A DNA stretch of 64,000 bases from Proales similis (GCA_019059635.1 JAGVRJ010000001.1:930001-994000), one strand, 5' to 3'. Counted from the stretch's first letter, positions 25,710 to 38,871 are shown. Program-made: numbers and translations. The notes: generated from the sequence alone by a model not told the origin.

Positions 25710-25865
25710 AATTTATTCAGGTGTGAATAGTGCGGTCTATTCACTTGAATGGCAAGGTGGCGTAATGCGCGTGTCTACTTGTCTAATGAGAGTTGCTGCA
25801 CTAAATAATTGAACGTCGACTTGGTCGGCAAATTAGCCATCCGCAGTGCAGCGACCATTTGCTGC
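25710..25865. repeat. flanking repeat copy 2 (5' of the reductase pseudogene)
   Basis: Second copy of the 23485-23632 element. The inverted repeat GTGAATAG/CTATTCAC is preserved although one loop base changed (C to T). Confidence 0.8.
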
Positions 25866-28800
25866 AATAAATTATTCACTCGAGCAGGCAGCCGAGTCCA
25901 TAAAATATGACCGTCTTGCAACATTCCCAATTACTTAATAATTGATGCAACTGATCGTTCGTTCTCTCTCTCTCTCTCTTTTGTTCGATGGCTTGTACCT
26001 CGCGTTGATCACGGACGTTTACTGCGCCATCTAGGTTACACCCGTTTGAATAAAAGGCGTTCAAAAACACAATGCGAGGTGCTGGGTCAACTTGTTTCGC
26101 TTGCGGACTTTTTGCTATTTTTTCTGTTCGACAATCAATTTATTGGCTATTTGTCTTTGTTTTCTTCCCTCCCCCCTTTCTCTTTGGCTCTCCTTCTCTT
26201 TCTATTTCTTTTTGGCTCATTTTTTATCAAGCCCGTTCTGGCTATCCGCTTTTGAAGATTGTTTTCTCATTCTCTCGTCCTCTCCTTTTCTCAACCTTTT
26301 CACTCTTTGCATGGCTGCTTCAATACCGCTAGGCTGCTCTTTGTTTCTAATGGCCTGCTCGCGCTTATTACAACAGGCGTTCATTCATCTTTAACAAACG
26401 ATTCTTTTTCTCCTCGTCTGCTCAAAATTCTGCTGCTTGCTTCATTCTCTTCTCTCGTTTGGCTACGGACCGCCCTTTTTTTCCACAACTCATTGCCAAT
26501 TCTATTTTAGCTCTTAATTCAATTCATTTAAGATTAAACTCAATTAGCCAGACCGCTTGCTTGAATACGCGGTGGCCGTGCGAATGCGGCAGAATATTAC
26601 GTAAACTTGACTGGTTTTCACTCTCACTTCATCTCTTATCCACTCATCTTTGCTGCTTGTTCGTTCGGCTCTGAATTGCATAGGGAGGCGCAAATATTGA
26701 TTGAGTCATATGTTTTTGTTGGCTAAATCAGAGCTGCGGCGTGCACCGACGTCTTGGCGGCCTTCCTTTTCTCCATTCGGTTCTGCTCTAATCGACCGAG
26801 ATGCCGACCGTGCGAATAAAAACTCTTGACAGCGCAGTTATCCTCCGAGAGTGAATGAAGATGCTAACGAGCAACACTAGCGCTCGTATTGATTCTACTC
26901 CAACTCGAACTAGTGCAGTAGTTAAACTAGTGTGTTGTAGCAATAGAGGGAAGAGCAGCTCGATGTAGCAGCAGTTCGATGCAAATATGATACGATGATT
27001 ATTAACTCAGCCAGTCAGTCAGTCAGCCTGGTCATATACTCTTGCCAGCCTTGTATTCAATCGATGAGAGTAAGCAGACGCGTTTCCGCCACTTAAGGAC
27101 CCGGACGAGAGCGGAAGCGTTGCTCGCACAAAAACAATCAGCGCGCGCCCGCCCCCCATGATTCTATTTGAAGGCCAACGCATCTGACCGATAGCAACCA
27201 GAAACACCAAGAGTCTTAATTAGGACGTGTACTGTTCGCCTTTTATTAGCTTGCTCATGCTGGCCATGCTCATCCTGAATCGGCGTTGCTATTTTTCAAG
27301 AAAACTGCTCATCTAGCGGCTTGTTCAAAAAAGCCTGCCGTATCGCCCGGCCATGTGCTCTTATTTTTTCCGCTCTTTTTATTGTTTGCGTTTGATTGCT
27401 TGCGATGAAATTGGGATCTTGCGTGGCTTCGGCGCTTCATTTGATTGACACCATAGACACCCTCTAACCATCTAATCCAACTGCACTCAGCACCATTCTA
27501 CTCGCTCCGGCTCACCTTTTTTTATTGGCTTGAAGTTTTTTTTTATTGAAAATGAAAGTGTGCGGAGCAGAGGGGGAGGATGTTTCTACATTGAGCGGGC
27601 TTTATTTTATTTGAGTTGTCAAGTCACATGAGCGGCTTTATTGAGATATGAAGAGCGCAAGAGGCGAAGGAGGAGACTGTCAGTGTGAGCAAGTGAGAGG
27701 AGGGAGCTGGCATGCGTACAATTCTGAAATTGGATTATAACGGCTGGATTAATTCGCACGAGATGGTTAGCGGAAGCGGTAAACATCTCTCTCTCTCTCT
27801 CGGCCAAATGCGCTATTCAAGGTGACCGTGTATAAGAGCGATACGTCTCTAAAGCCGAGCGGGCCAGCATTCGTTTGTCGGAGGTCGCTGCGATTGGAAG
27901 CCATTAGAACGGTCGACGTCGAAGAAGCGCGTCTGTCTGCCGAAACGTCCATCTACGCCGAATGGTTTATTTATGCAACTCAGTAAACGCATCAAACTGG
28001 TCCATTAGCTTAGACGTGTCTCGGTGTCTCATCGTGTTTATCTCCGACCAGTATCCAGCTAATTAATTTCGCCGTTGATTGTTTACTTAAAGATTTATGG
28101 CCTGCGAATGAAGCTCACCAGCATCAGCAGGGGTCGGCACCATTCGACAACTGAAGCAACCGCACCGAGCGCTGACGTATGTACATATCGCTCAGTCAGT
28201 CGGTCGGTCAGAGGCAGAGGCTATTTGCCGAACGGCTATCTGTTTGTTCATATTTGGCCGATTATCGTTCCGATTTGCACCTCGTGAATAGAGTCACTGA
28301 TCGATTAAAGAAACGCATCGAGCTGCTCCTCTTTCGTCAGTTGGCTCACTGTGTCGATTTAGATGCCTTTCTTTTTTTGGACCTCTTCAGTGCACTATTT
28401 GGCAGATTAGTCGAATAATTTCCGCCCCTTCCTGATCAGACCGTTCTTGGCGGTGCGTGAGCTATTCGGCTAACAAACGTCGCCCAATTAGAAACGCGCA
28501 GATTAATGCCTTCAGTTAGACTGTGCCTGTCTAATCTCGCATGATTCCTCTCAATTAGAAATGCCACTTACTCACAATCTTATTTCATTTGCAGCGCATC
28601 TGCCTTTTGTTTTTCAGCTCCCAGATTCATGCCAGTCACTGTGCGTTTCCTGTCTTTATTATTTCAAGAGGCCTGCGATCGTGCAGCGGACGATATTCTC
28701 CCGCTCGACTGACCGCCCGCATCATGCTGGGTATAAGCATCGCTTTCGGACGCTGGGCCGACCGATCGGCCCACTCTTTGGGTCGAAATGCCGGATGCGC

Positions 28801-31021
28801 GTAATGATGATGCCAATTATCTTTTCATTTTTCATTTTTACTTCAATTTGTTTCGCAGCCGATCAATGAATCAGGCCGCGCTCATGCCAAATTAGATAAG
28901 CGATACGCTGCTAGTTTGGTCACGCGTGTCTTGCCCTTAATTTGTGTGAAAGAGAGAGAGAAAAGGCGAAAGAGGACGCAAATAAAGCGCTCGTGCCCAA
29001 CTCTACTTGAATTTCTATGTCATAACTGTACTGGTGTGCACAGAGCTAATCATCGCAACCATCTCATCTTGTTGTTCATTTTCGTAAGAAGGCGGAACAA
29101 TGAGAACAGGATCGGCAATCTCATGCTCATCATGTTTCCAATTTAATAAAAGAGAGAGAGAGAGGGAGAATGAATTGAAGAGTCTGACTGACTGGCCGTT
29201 CAGAAGCTATTTGCTATTGCCTGTGATCATGCTCAATTCAGTCGTCAAGTAGAAAGTCAGGCAGATAACAGACAGCTATTTGCCCAGTCCGAATCATTTG
29301 GCCGAGTGTTGTGCGAATGAGCACCGGCGAACATTCGCTAAGTCGAGTAAACAGCCAGATTCACACGAATGCATCTATGCCATTAATTGAGTTGGCGTGT
29401 ATTTAAACCGGCTGTGGCCACTTGGTCTGAGCCAGTCGCAATCAACTCCAAGTTGCTCGTCAGTCGCTTTAAAATTTTTTCGTTTATTGCTCACGCAGCG
29501 AGCATTCAAGCAAGAAGCGCGCATCTTTGCTCACATTCAGACGCCGATTAGCTGCAGCTTTGGCGAATTAGATAAAAGTCAAGTTCGACTGACCCGGTAC
29601 GCTTATCACTTGTGTTGGTGTTGATTAGTCGCTCCGGACCGCTCAAAGGCTGGCGGCGGCGTGTAAATATGAAAGTGATTTCAAGTGGACGCTAACGCTA
29701 ATTAAGCGCAAACAGATGAGCCACGCAGAGCTCGCCTGTTCCGGAAAAGTCCAAGTTGAAATCTTGTTGTGTTCCTTGATCGCTGTCAGATATCGAGAAA
29801 GACAAGCAAATCGAAGATGAGAGAAAGAGCTAGAGATAAGGAAGAAGAGAAGCAGCCCTTCAAAGACCTTTCTCTCTCTCTCTGGCCGTTCTCTTTCTCT
29901 CTCTCTCTTCCGTCTTTCGTGTCAATCGAGCCTGCAGTGAAATTGGAAAGAAATGGAAATGCCGACAATTACACGCGATCTTTTGATTTTGCACAATTCA
30001 TTAAAATACTAATCGAATCGGGTTGGTTTAGCATTTGGAGAGGCGCAATGCAGCAAATTGACGACACAGTGCTTGGATTCAAATTACGCAATTCATTTTT
30101 ATTCATTTTTTGAAGCAAAAAGTCGCCAATTTGCCAGCACTCGAGCGATTTTCAGAACCAAAGCAAGTCAATAAGAGGACGCCAAGTGCAACAAGCAGAG
30201 AAGGGCATGCGCCATGGTTGGCAGTAATCAAGGCCTCTGATTTGCCCACTCTCGTGTTTATTTATGGGCTTACATGATAGAGTGAGAATGCCTAGCGCGC
30301 CAAGTCCCTTATTCTCGTCCTGATTGATTGCGGGCCCGACTCTACGCTTGCTCTCGTCTAAATGTTATTTTCATTAATTCTTCTCATCGCTCATTTAGCC
30401 GCGTTTCGTCTAGATTGTGCCGCCCGGCCACAGTGTAAGTGTTTGTATGAGTTTGGTGTGTGTGTGTGTGTTTGTAGTGTTGGCAGTAAAACAAGTGGTG
30501 GCGGTGATGGTTTCGTGGCCACGTCAGAGATGCGAATCAGATGTTGACGCCGTCCGCCGACAAGCGCAGTCGGCTGCTCGAGGACGAACGCTCTAAGGGT
30601 CAGACAGCACAGATAAGATGATAAAAGCGGCGGCGGCACCTGCTCGCTTCGTTTCTCGTTCAATAGATGGGCCCGAGCCAAACCCGGCACATATCCGCAG
30701 ACCGGCATATGCACTCAGATAGACAGAAATGTTCTCAGCCTGCGTCGTGGTTGTATAACTGTCTGGTGTCGGCTAATGAGAACGTTTTACTGGACGCTCG
30801 GGCTGAATGTTATTAATGAGATCGAGCGTGTAGATTATTCATCAGGGCGGCTCGATGGCTGGCGTGCTCATTCATTCTAGGAAAGCATAAGGCTCGTAGA
30901 AGCGCTCATTGCTTTCAATTGTCTGAGCGCATGTTTACATGCGCGATTGTTTATCTATTTTAAACCAATTTGAAATTAATTGAGGCATTAGAACGGATGG
31001 CTGCGGTGTTGGGTCATTCTA

Positions 31022-31040
31022 CTGCTGCTGCTGCTGCTGT
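31022..31040. repeat. CTG trinucleotide repeat
   Basis: Six uninterrupted CTG units outside any coding frame I can support. Confidence 0.9.
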
Positions 31041-33504
31041 TTGGCTCTGTGCTCAGGCGAACATGATCGACTGAAAGCGGGCGAGCGAGGGAGAGAAATG
31101 CAATGGCCAGCGAACAGAACTTGCTGCAGCCGCGCAATTACGATTCATGTCAATGTTTGTTTGCGAGAATCGAACATCAGACAAGCGAACGATGCGATCG
31201 AGCGATGAGCTAGCCCGTCAGACAGACATATCGAACGAGTGGTACACAAAGCGGATGACTGATCAAGTCAGGCCAACAGTCGGCTCTAAGTGCCCGATTA
31301 GCAGGCCGCTTGTTTGCTCATATCGAATGGGCAATGAAATTTGATCCGCTTGAAATGTTCCAAGGTGATAATGCGTATGAAGCGCGCTCTGTTCGAATTT
31401 CAAAGCCAGCCACACACAGACAGCTTTACTCCCGTCCCATTCTCGTCTGATTGATCGTTTATTTGCATATTTGACCAACTCGTGCGGCCTGTCATCACTT
31501 TCTCTGTGAGTTTCGCATTCTCTGCCCTCGCCTCTCTCTCTCCCCTTCTCTCTCGACTTTTAACATTCTGGCCGCTCCAATGTCAGCGACGTCATTGGCC
31601 TTAGACGAATGGACGTCAAATTAAATGATAATTACATTTTCTTCATTAATCGATCGTTATCCCGGTTTTTGTTTTTTATTTTTCCACCGACAGGCCATTG
31701 AAAGCTCTTTTTCTAGTCCCTGCCCTAGAACAACTCGTACAAATGTGCAGTCCGTTTAGTTGCAGAAACAGAGCGAGGCAAAGAGCAACAAGCGCAGTCG
31801 GTCGGAGGCGCACTTAGATGCTTAAATTCAGATTAGACAGAAGCAAATTGATCTGTCATTCATTTTTTTATTGCAAATGCAATCATTGCGTAGCTCGACC
31901 AAGTCAACAATCAGCTTTATGTTTCTTTACAACTAGTTGTCGGCGGTGGCAGCGGCGTCCGAATCAAATCAGAGCAATCTTCTCGTCAAATCGCCGTTCG
32001 GCCACTGCGCCCTCTCACTTTTGCCCGGACTCTTACGTTTCTCGACTGGTTGGACACTCTATGCTTTCATTGGCGTTTTATTCTGACTCGCAATTTCTAA
32101 TTGATCCTTTTAACTACTAAATATATATTCTAATTAAACAAATGGAAGAAAACATGAAGCGATGAAGCAACACGTTCGGCCCTATTTTTATTCAACACAC
32201 ACACACAAGCACAACAAAACAAATACGGCGATTTGATTCGGAGTCGGTTGAAGAGGCCTGCCACTGCCCATTTGAAGCCATTAATTAAAGCCATGCACGG
32301 CGCGCTTCATCATCTCAGCGTGATTCTCTCAGACGCGCACGATTTACGGTTTCCTCGCCGCTTGCATTCGCACCTCTCTCTTTCTCTCCCCTCCGTTCTT
32401 CTTCTTTTTCACCAACAATTACGCCCACACCGACCATGCAACTTTTCTTCTTTTTCTCGGACAGCAAGCCAGCTTGTCGTTGGCGCCGCCTTGATTTGCA
32501 TCGAATCTATTGAGCCATACAGGCGAACAGAGAGGCAGACGGCCGCCGCCGGGACAAGTAATTAGGCTAATAGTATTAATGACAGGCACATAGCGGCTAC
32601 TAAACTGAATGCCATGTGCGCAAAGGTTTTTCTTCATTAATTCACAGTAATTGAACTTGTTCAGGTAATGGATGAAAGCGCCTCGTCTCTTTTGAAGAGA
32701 CGTACGCGCGATAATGGTCACTCGCTTTTCTTGAGGCTCAAATTTGGACTTAATGCCTGCTTGCACGCGAATGATGGTCATTTGCCACGCCTCGTCCAGT
32801 TGCCTCCTCTTTCTGCTCGCCTCGTGACTCTCGCCATCTCTGGCCGTCACTTGGCTCGTTTTATTAAACCTGGACGCGCACGTCAAGATTTGACAGCGCC
32901 TTCATGTGCCAAGCTTACAATTAAGATATTGAAAGTGTCTTCCGCTTGGCCTATTTAATTGAAGGCGCACACGACTGCGCTTGGCTTTAGTTCTAGCTTA
33001 AATAGTTTGGTCGATGCAAGCAATTTGCGCCGTTCAGCTTGGCCTTATTCAATTAGGCTTGAGCTTGAGCAAACTTAGAGTCAAAGTCGTTGAGCTGCTG
33101 CTCGGGTTTCATTGGCATCATCGCTTCTCATTTATTCGCTGCCCAAATCAAATATATATGTATTAGCGCAAGGCTGCATGGATAGCAAGTGCCGGATGTG
33201 AATGCAAATTGATGCTCTAATTCGTATCGATTTCGTAATGATTGAAATTGCCAAAGAGCCCTTCATTTATGACAGGCTGATGTGTAGAAGGCCACTATCA
33301 ACACGTTCATTCATGTCAATTGGCGCTCGATGTAAACAGCTTTTGAAGCCGATTATGCCATAGAGAGGCAAAGAAGGGCAGGAGAGAAGTGCACCTTAAA
33401 TCATTGAGCATGTGTGCTCCCCACTCACTCTCAAATATTTACAATCCACAATTCTCAACAGAGCCTGAGCGCATTTCTCTTCCGCAAACGGTTAAGCCTA
33501 TTAA

Positions 33505-33565
33505 ATGAGGCACAGAGAGAGAGACAGAGAGCAAGAAAAAAGAGGCTCAGAGAGAGAGAGAGAGA
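33505..33565. repeat. AG-rich simple repeat
   Basis: Interrupted AG/GA dinucleotide tracts over about 60 bases. Confidence 0.85.
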
Positions 33566-34355
33566 AAGCAAGAGGGTAATGCTGCTTTCCAATGTGTGTG
33601 TGTCAACGCGGCCGAATTCATTCATTTTGGGCCCAGGCGCTATTTATTGGATTTAGACGAGCGGGCAAGTGGAAAGAGGCCTCGCAATTGATAATTTATT
33701 AAGCCAGATTTATAGGCTCGCGATGGTATTTTTCGGGATAATTGAAAGTGTCCCAGCTGCGAGCGAAACGGGCTCGTTGTTCTCGGTTGTGTAAATTTTT
33801 TGTTATGCCTTAAGAGGCGGCTCATGGTCTGGCCGAAATTAAACGCACAGAATAGAATGGGTTGGTGAACAATTGTCCGATTCACTTCATAGAACGTTAC
33901 ATAAGTTATTAATCGACTCTGACCGGACACTTCTATGGGCGCCCAATAGAGTCATGCAAACAAAATCGTGCTTGTTGAATTTCGATTGTCTGCGTCAGAG
34001 AGCATCTTTTTGTTTTTTTTTATTTAAATTGACTCGGAATCATGATAAGATCAGGATTGTGTCTAAAGGGCTCTCGTGCAGCTCGATTAAACTCAATCGC
34101 TCGCAAAGGTGAAACGAGTCAGCCTCAGCTTTCCATCTTCACTCATCTCATTCTCCTCATCTCTTCTCTCGATTGTGATCGGTCCATCTCAACGCAATGC
34201 GATTGATGGTCGCTTGATTGGTGCGAAATCCAACCCGGCCACAGCGAATGGCTCTGAATAACACAGCTTCATTCTATCTCGAATTTGATCGGCATTTAGA
34301 TCGATATACACCCACCCATAGGGCGTCTGGTCTGAGTTGAAACCTCCAACGAACC

Positions 34356-35465
34356 ATGCTGAAACAACAACTCGCCAGCCTGCTTGGTCTATTCGTTTGC
34401 CTGCTTGTGCCATCTACCATCGCCATATATCCGGGACGAATTTCAAGTATGGTCACTTGAGGCTTGAAAGCTTCCACTGTGAAGTTAATGCTGCTGTCTC
34501 TAGAGTCGCTGAACCATGTGCCACGCATAGTGTCAGGTGATCAGAATCTGACCGTTTTCGAAGGCGAGACAATCAAATTGCCATGTCAAGTGGCTCATTT
34601 GGGCAACTATCATGTCAACTGGCTGCGTGTAAACGAGGGCGTGCCGCACACGCTCACAGTCGGCTATCATCAGTTCTCGCGCAACATGCGCTACAGAGTT
34701 GCGCGCCATCACGATCGAGATCAGGTCGAGTCATGGAATTTTGAGATCCGAAAAGTCAGCCTCAGCGATGAGGGCCTGTACGAATGCTACGTAAAATTGA
34801 ACTCAAACGAAAAAGTCAAAGCGACGATCAGACTAAGAGTGAAAAAAGACTCAGGTAGGTCTTTCTCTGCTTCTTTTTTCGTTTCAAGTTTAACCCTGCT
34901 GCCTCGATTGTAGAGAGGCCGGCAATGAGCTTGTTTGACTCCCTCTATTCGAGAGGTAAGTACCAGCACACTGGGCATTGCATTTGTTCAAAAAATTCAA
35001 TTCTGACTCAATTTAGATGCGACTAAGGACACATCATTAGGTGAAGATTTTGGAAAGACTCCTTCCCGAACTGGCTTTAAATCGTTTCAAACAGCAGGAT
35101 CAGAGACCATCGAGTTGGACCTTATTCCAAAAGGATCGGTTAAGCTCATTTGCCACGTTGACGGGCAAAATCATCAAGAGCAGCAGAACAGTCGAAATCT
35201 GAACGTACAATGGTTCAAGAACGGCCATCCGATTGAGGAGGATGCAAGACGACTGAAAAAATGGACCTCATCGCACGACAGCAAGAGCCAAGTAGAACTT
35301 CAAGTATTTGAATTAACCGAGGACGACGCCGGCTTTTACGAATGCAGACGCGATTCGACCGTGCTGAAGAACGTTTTACTTCGATTCACCAACTCTGCTT
35401 TGTCGCCGTCCTTCTCTAGCCTGCTTTTAATCTGCATTTTAATCTCATTCAAAAACTTTGTTTAA
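34356..35465 (+). CDS. two-Ig-domain GPI-type cell-surface protein
   Basis: Exons 34356-34446, 34504-34854, 34914-34955 and 35017-35465 join in frame to 310 residues. Residues 1-24 form a signal peptide (LASLLGLFVCLLVPSTIA). The first Ig domain (about 35-145) has EGETIKLPCQVAHLG, the Trp NYHVNWLRV, and DEGLYECYVKL. A 40-residue linker encoded partly by a 42-bp exon follows. The second Ig domain (about 190-285) shows KLICHV, VQWFKNG and DDAGFYECRR. The C-terminus is a short hydrophobic stretch (SLLLICILISF) with no cytoplasmic tail, as expected for GPI anchoring. The first domain resembles the Dpr/lachesin/zig class of invertebrate neuronal adhesion proteins, but I cannot assign a subfamily. 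The upstream 8.5-kb desert could hold its regulation. Confidence 0.85.
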
Positions 35466-35722
35466 CACAGAGCTTTTTCTCTTCTATTTCTTACACAAGT
35501 CTACCTCGCCGTCGCCACCGAATTTCCCAGAGATTTATCCAATCGCTTTGTTATTTATCCGTTCTCACTTTCTCCTTCTATTTTACGCTTCGTTTCTTGT
35601 TCCTTCTCGCCACAATTAATTAAAAGCAAGTTTGATGTAAAACCAAATTTTCTTCCCCAGAGGTCCAAGGACGATGGTCGAGAATGGACGCTGATTAAGC
35701 GATTTAGAATCGAATGCTAGAA

Positions 35723-35728
35723 TTTATT
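35723..35728 (-). terminator. poly(A) signal for the Ly6-EGF gene
   Basis: AATAAA on the minus strand, 58 bases past the stop codon. Confidence 0.5.
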
Positions 35729-35785
35729 ATCAATGGCAATGATGGTTAAATAAGTGCTAAACGAGAAATGCCGGAGGCGAAGCAT

Positions 35786-38185
35786 TTAAAGGTTGGCTAG
35801 GACCTGCTCGTAGAGGACGCAGTTCTTGGTAACCGGGTCGAAATAACGATCGAATCGGAGACCGTTAGAAAGGATAAGAGGCTGGCAAACGACCTCGCTC
35901 TTTACCAGGCTGCCGTCAGGTTGACGAACGCATTTATAGTAGCTCTTTGAGATGGTGCCAGCAGGGTACAGTTTGGCCTCAGTGCAAGTGCCTACAAAGT
36001 TATTAAATCAGAACGCTTTAATAGAATTGCGGCGTCCGGCTCGAGACTTACCAGTTTGGCAGAATGCTTCGTAAAAGCCGGTTCCGGCGCAATCGCATGA
36101 GATCTTGCCGACTTTAGGTTCACTGCAAACACCTCCGTTGCGGCAAGGAGCGCTAGCGCAGCCCAACATGGGCGATTCGCAAGTCGGACCAGCGTAGCCG
36201 CTGGCGCAGAGACACTGGACTGGTTGGGTGCCAATACCGCCGCTGCAGGTGGCACCGTTCTTGCATGGCTGATCGGGCTGCTCACATCGTCTGACTGGAA
36301 TCTCGCAGTTGGTTCCCTGGAAGAACTCGGTGCAAACACAGTCAAAGCCGTTGATTTTGTTAAGACAAGTTCCGGAGTTGATGCACGGATTGTTAAGGCA
36401 GTTGTTGATGATTCGATCGCAAAGAACGCCTTTTCAAGAAATTTCTCTAGCTTGGAAAGGCAAAGCCAAAAAGAAGAACTTGAAGCTTGCCCTCATAGCC
36501 AGGCTTGCACTGGCAGCTGAAAGAGTTGACTTGGTTGAGACATTGGTTGGTTCCGGCAACGTTGCACGGGTTTGAAGCGCATTCGTCGATATCGGTTTCG
36601 CAGCTTAAAACTTGGATTAGAAATGTTGGCATCGAATGTTCGATGGAAATTTGAATACTTTTTGCCAGTGAAGCCAGGTCTGCACAAACAGTTGTAGTTG
36701 GCGACCGCATCTTGGCATTGGGCACCGTTCTGGCACGGATTAGAGTCGCACTCGTTGATGGCAACGCCGCAGTTGACCCCAGTCCATCCTGGATTGCATT
36801 GGCAAGTGTAGCCGTTTTCGCCGTCAGTGCACACACCACCGTTCTGGCATGGCTGGCTAACGCACTCGTTTATGTTGGTCTGGCAAGTCTTGCCGGTCCA
36901 GCCTGGTTGACACGTGCATCTGAAATCGTTGAGCAAGTCGGTGCAAGTTCCGTGGCCTGAACAAGTTTGACCGTCGCATTCATTGATGTTGGTCTCGCAG
37001 TTCACGCCGGTCCAGCCGGGCACGCAAGTGCAGTTGTATCCGTTAATACCGTCGGCGCAAACTCCCTGGCCGGCGACGCAAGGGTTTGAAGCGCACTCGT
37101 TGATGTTCACGTCGCAGAAAGCGCCTTAATTTGGATCGAATTTTTTCAGCAAACAAGTCGTTTCACGATTCAATGCAGAAGAGAGGCCTACCGGTAAAAC
37201 CATCGGGGCAAGTACATTTGTATCGACCGTCCAAGTTGACACAAGTGGCTCCATTTTTGCATTGGTTGGTGCTCGGGCTGGCACATTCGTCGCGATCATT
37301 CTCGCAACGGTCGCCCTCGTAGCCGGTGCCAACACAGTCGCAAGTAAAACTGTAGCTAGTCACTGCGTCGATACATTTTCCGCCGTTGTTGCAGGGCGGT
37401 GGAATCACAGCGCAAGGGTCCTGACGACGTTCGCAGTTGATTCCGAAATAGCCTTCGGGGCAGATACACTCGTAGAATGTGGAGTTGGACTGGCAGCTGC
37501 CTCCGTTCACACACGGGTTTGAGAGGCAAGGCTTAACCTCATTCTCGCAGTTTTGGCCCGTGGTTCCAGGCAGACACGACTCGCATCGCTCGCCAGTGAA
37601 GTTTCCGTTGCAGACGCAGAAGAATCTGTCGTATTTGTCCAAGCAAGTCGAATTGCCAACGCATGGGTTCGACGAGCACTCGTTGATTTCTTTAATTGAG
37701 CGTCAGTTTCTGCTCTCGGCGAGAGTCTATTAGAGAAGAAATTATTTTACTGAATGTGTTCATGTCGCCAGTGTTGTCGCCGTTGCACAAATCTCGCTTG
37801 CAAGGGCAGAAAAGGGCGTTGGTGTAAGGATCAAGGACGCAGTCGTCCAAGCTCTCCGGTGATTCGGCCGCCGGCGTCACCCACACGTCCTCGCTGCATG
37901 CTCTCCAGATGGCTGACCATTCAATAGAGAGTTTGTTCAAGTAAATCTGAGGCAGCAGAATTCAAAAGTTAAATCACCATTGTTGTCGAAAGTGTTGATG
38001 AAGTTAATGCACGTTGAGTCAGGGTTGGTGCAAGTTTTCTTTGGCACCGCGTTCGGGTCATTGATGACGGTTCCACAAGCCGGGTTTGAACTCGACTGGC
38101 AGTTAAAGCATTGCAAAGCGCTGCCCCACTGCACGCTCAGCAAAAGGCATGCGGCAGCAATCAAGAGCTTTGAGTTACTGATCAT
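35786..38185 (-). CDS. secreted Ly6/uPAR - multi-EGF - CBM14-like protein
   Basis: Seven exons (38185-37978, 37912-37751, 37689-37192, 37124-36659, 36603-36491, 36429-36052, 35991-35786) total 2,031 bases and give 676 residues. After a signal peptide (about 1-23) comes a ten-cysteine Ly6/uPAR three-finger domain beginning LQCFNC and ending [10 protein letters not shown]; an intron splits it. About twelve EGF-like repeats follow, many starting INEC or DEC ([45 protein letters not shown]), with Notch-like spacing; several have the calcium-binding pattern D/N-x-D/N-E. The last exon has a chitin-binding peritrophin-like segment (TISKSYYKC, then YFDPVTKNC). No membrane segment is seen, so it is likely extracellular matrix or cuticle associated. 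The intron after 36491 starts GCAAGC (GC-AG). Confidence 0.88.
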
Positions 38186-38865
38186 TCCGGTTTTTATTTT
38201 CGATTCAATTTGATTCGAAGGCTTGTGAGAGGTTCGATTTGTGACTATGATTTATAGGCAGCGAGTTAAGGACCTGACTGAAATGTGATGCGAGCGGATT
38301 TAAGTTTAAAGCTGTTTGCGCAAGCATTAGCTCTAGCCGCATTCAAGTGGCCGGGAAGCGATTGTCTCATCTAAAATCAGCACGTGCCCACTCATTTGCT
38401 AAGACGTTGCCGGGCTCGGATTTCGTTTCGAGTCGAACTTTTCGCCTCTCGATTTGCAACATTGAAATTTCGACTTGAAATTTAGTGTACCTTGCGTGCT
38501 GTTTCTGCTATTTCGTCCCTTACGTAACTGCTTTGCATCTCGGAGTTCACCTTGCCGAATCCATCTGGATTTGGTTGGTCAAACGTCTCTATCATCAAGT
38601 AGGATTATCATTTCACTTTGTCATACGTGCCCGGCCGGTGAAAATTTAAGAAATTTCATAATCGAGAGCAAGGAAAAGCGGAGCCCAGGCGAAGGCCGTG
38701 TGATGAGATTTAAAAATAACCAATTATTTAAGAGGGCTTGTTAAACTGAACTATCATGGGCTGTTGGGGCGTTTGAAGTGAAATTATTTAATCAGATCTA
38801 TTTGTCCCATTACTCGATATCAAGTCTCAACAACCAACTGAATTGATCAGACTTTCTTGTTTTCT

Positions 38866-38871
38866 TTTATT
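38866..38871 (-). terminator. poly(A) signal for the 38913-40298 gene
   Basis: AATAAA on the minus strand, about 40 bases past the stop. Confidence 0.5.

Larger units (their letters stand above)
25866..34355. other. 8.5-kb gene-poor region
   Basis: No open frame here resembles a protein family, and no splice-joined chain of coding exons could be built on either strand. The region is rich in short simple repeats: TC/AG runs near 25963-25979, 27786-27801, 29150-29166, 29871-29908 and 33505-33565; GT near 30456-30470; CTG at 31022-31040. TAATTA-type homeodomain core words recur. It contains a CRE-like GACGTCA beside ATTGG at 31588-31598, with a second GACGTCA at 31612-31618. It may be regulatory or contain non-coding transcripts, but nothing proves this. 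Confidence 0.6.

Noticed and set aside
26046-26674. Hydrophobic overlapping frames that look like membrane proteins
   Set aside because: They arise from a T/C-rich tract read in three frames; Phe/Leu/Ser bias is a composition artefact.
28561-28869. 102-residue open frame in the desert with a hydrophobic end
   Set aside because: No family resemblance, no supporting neighbour exons, and composition like the surrounding non-coding DNA.
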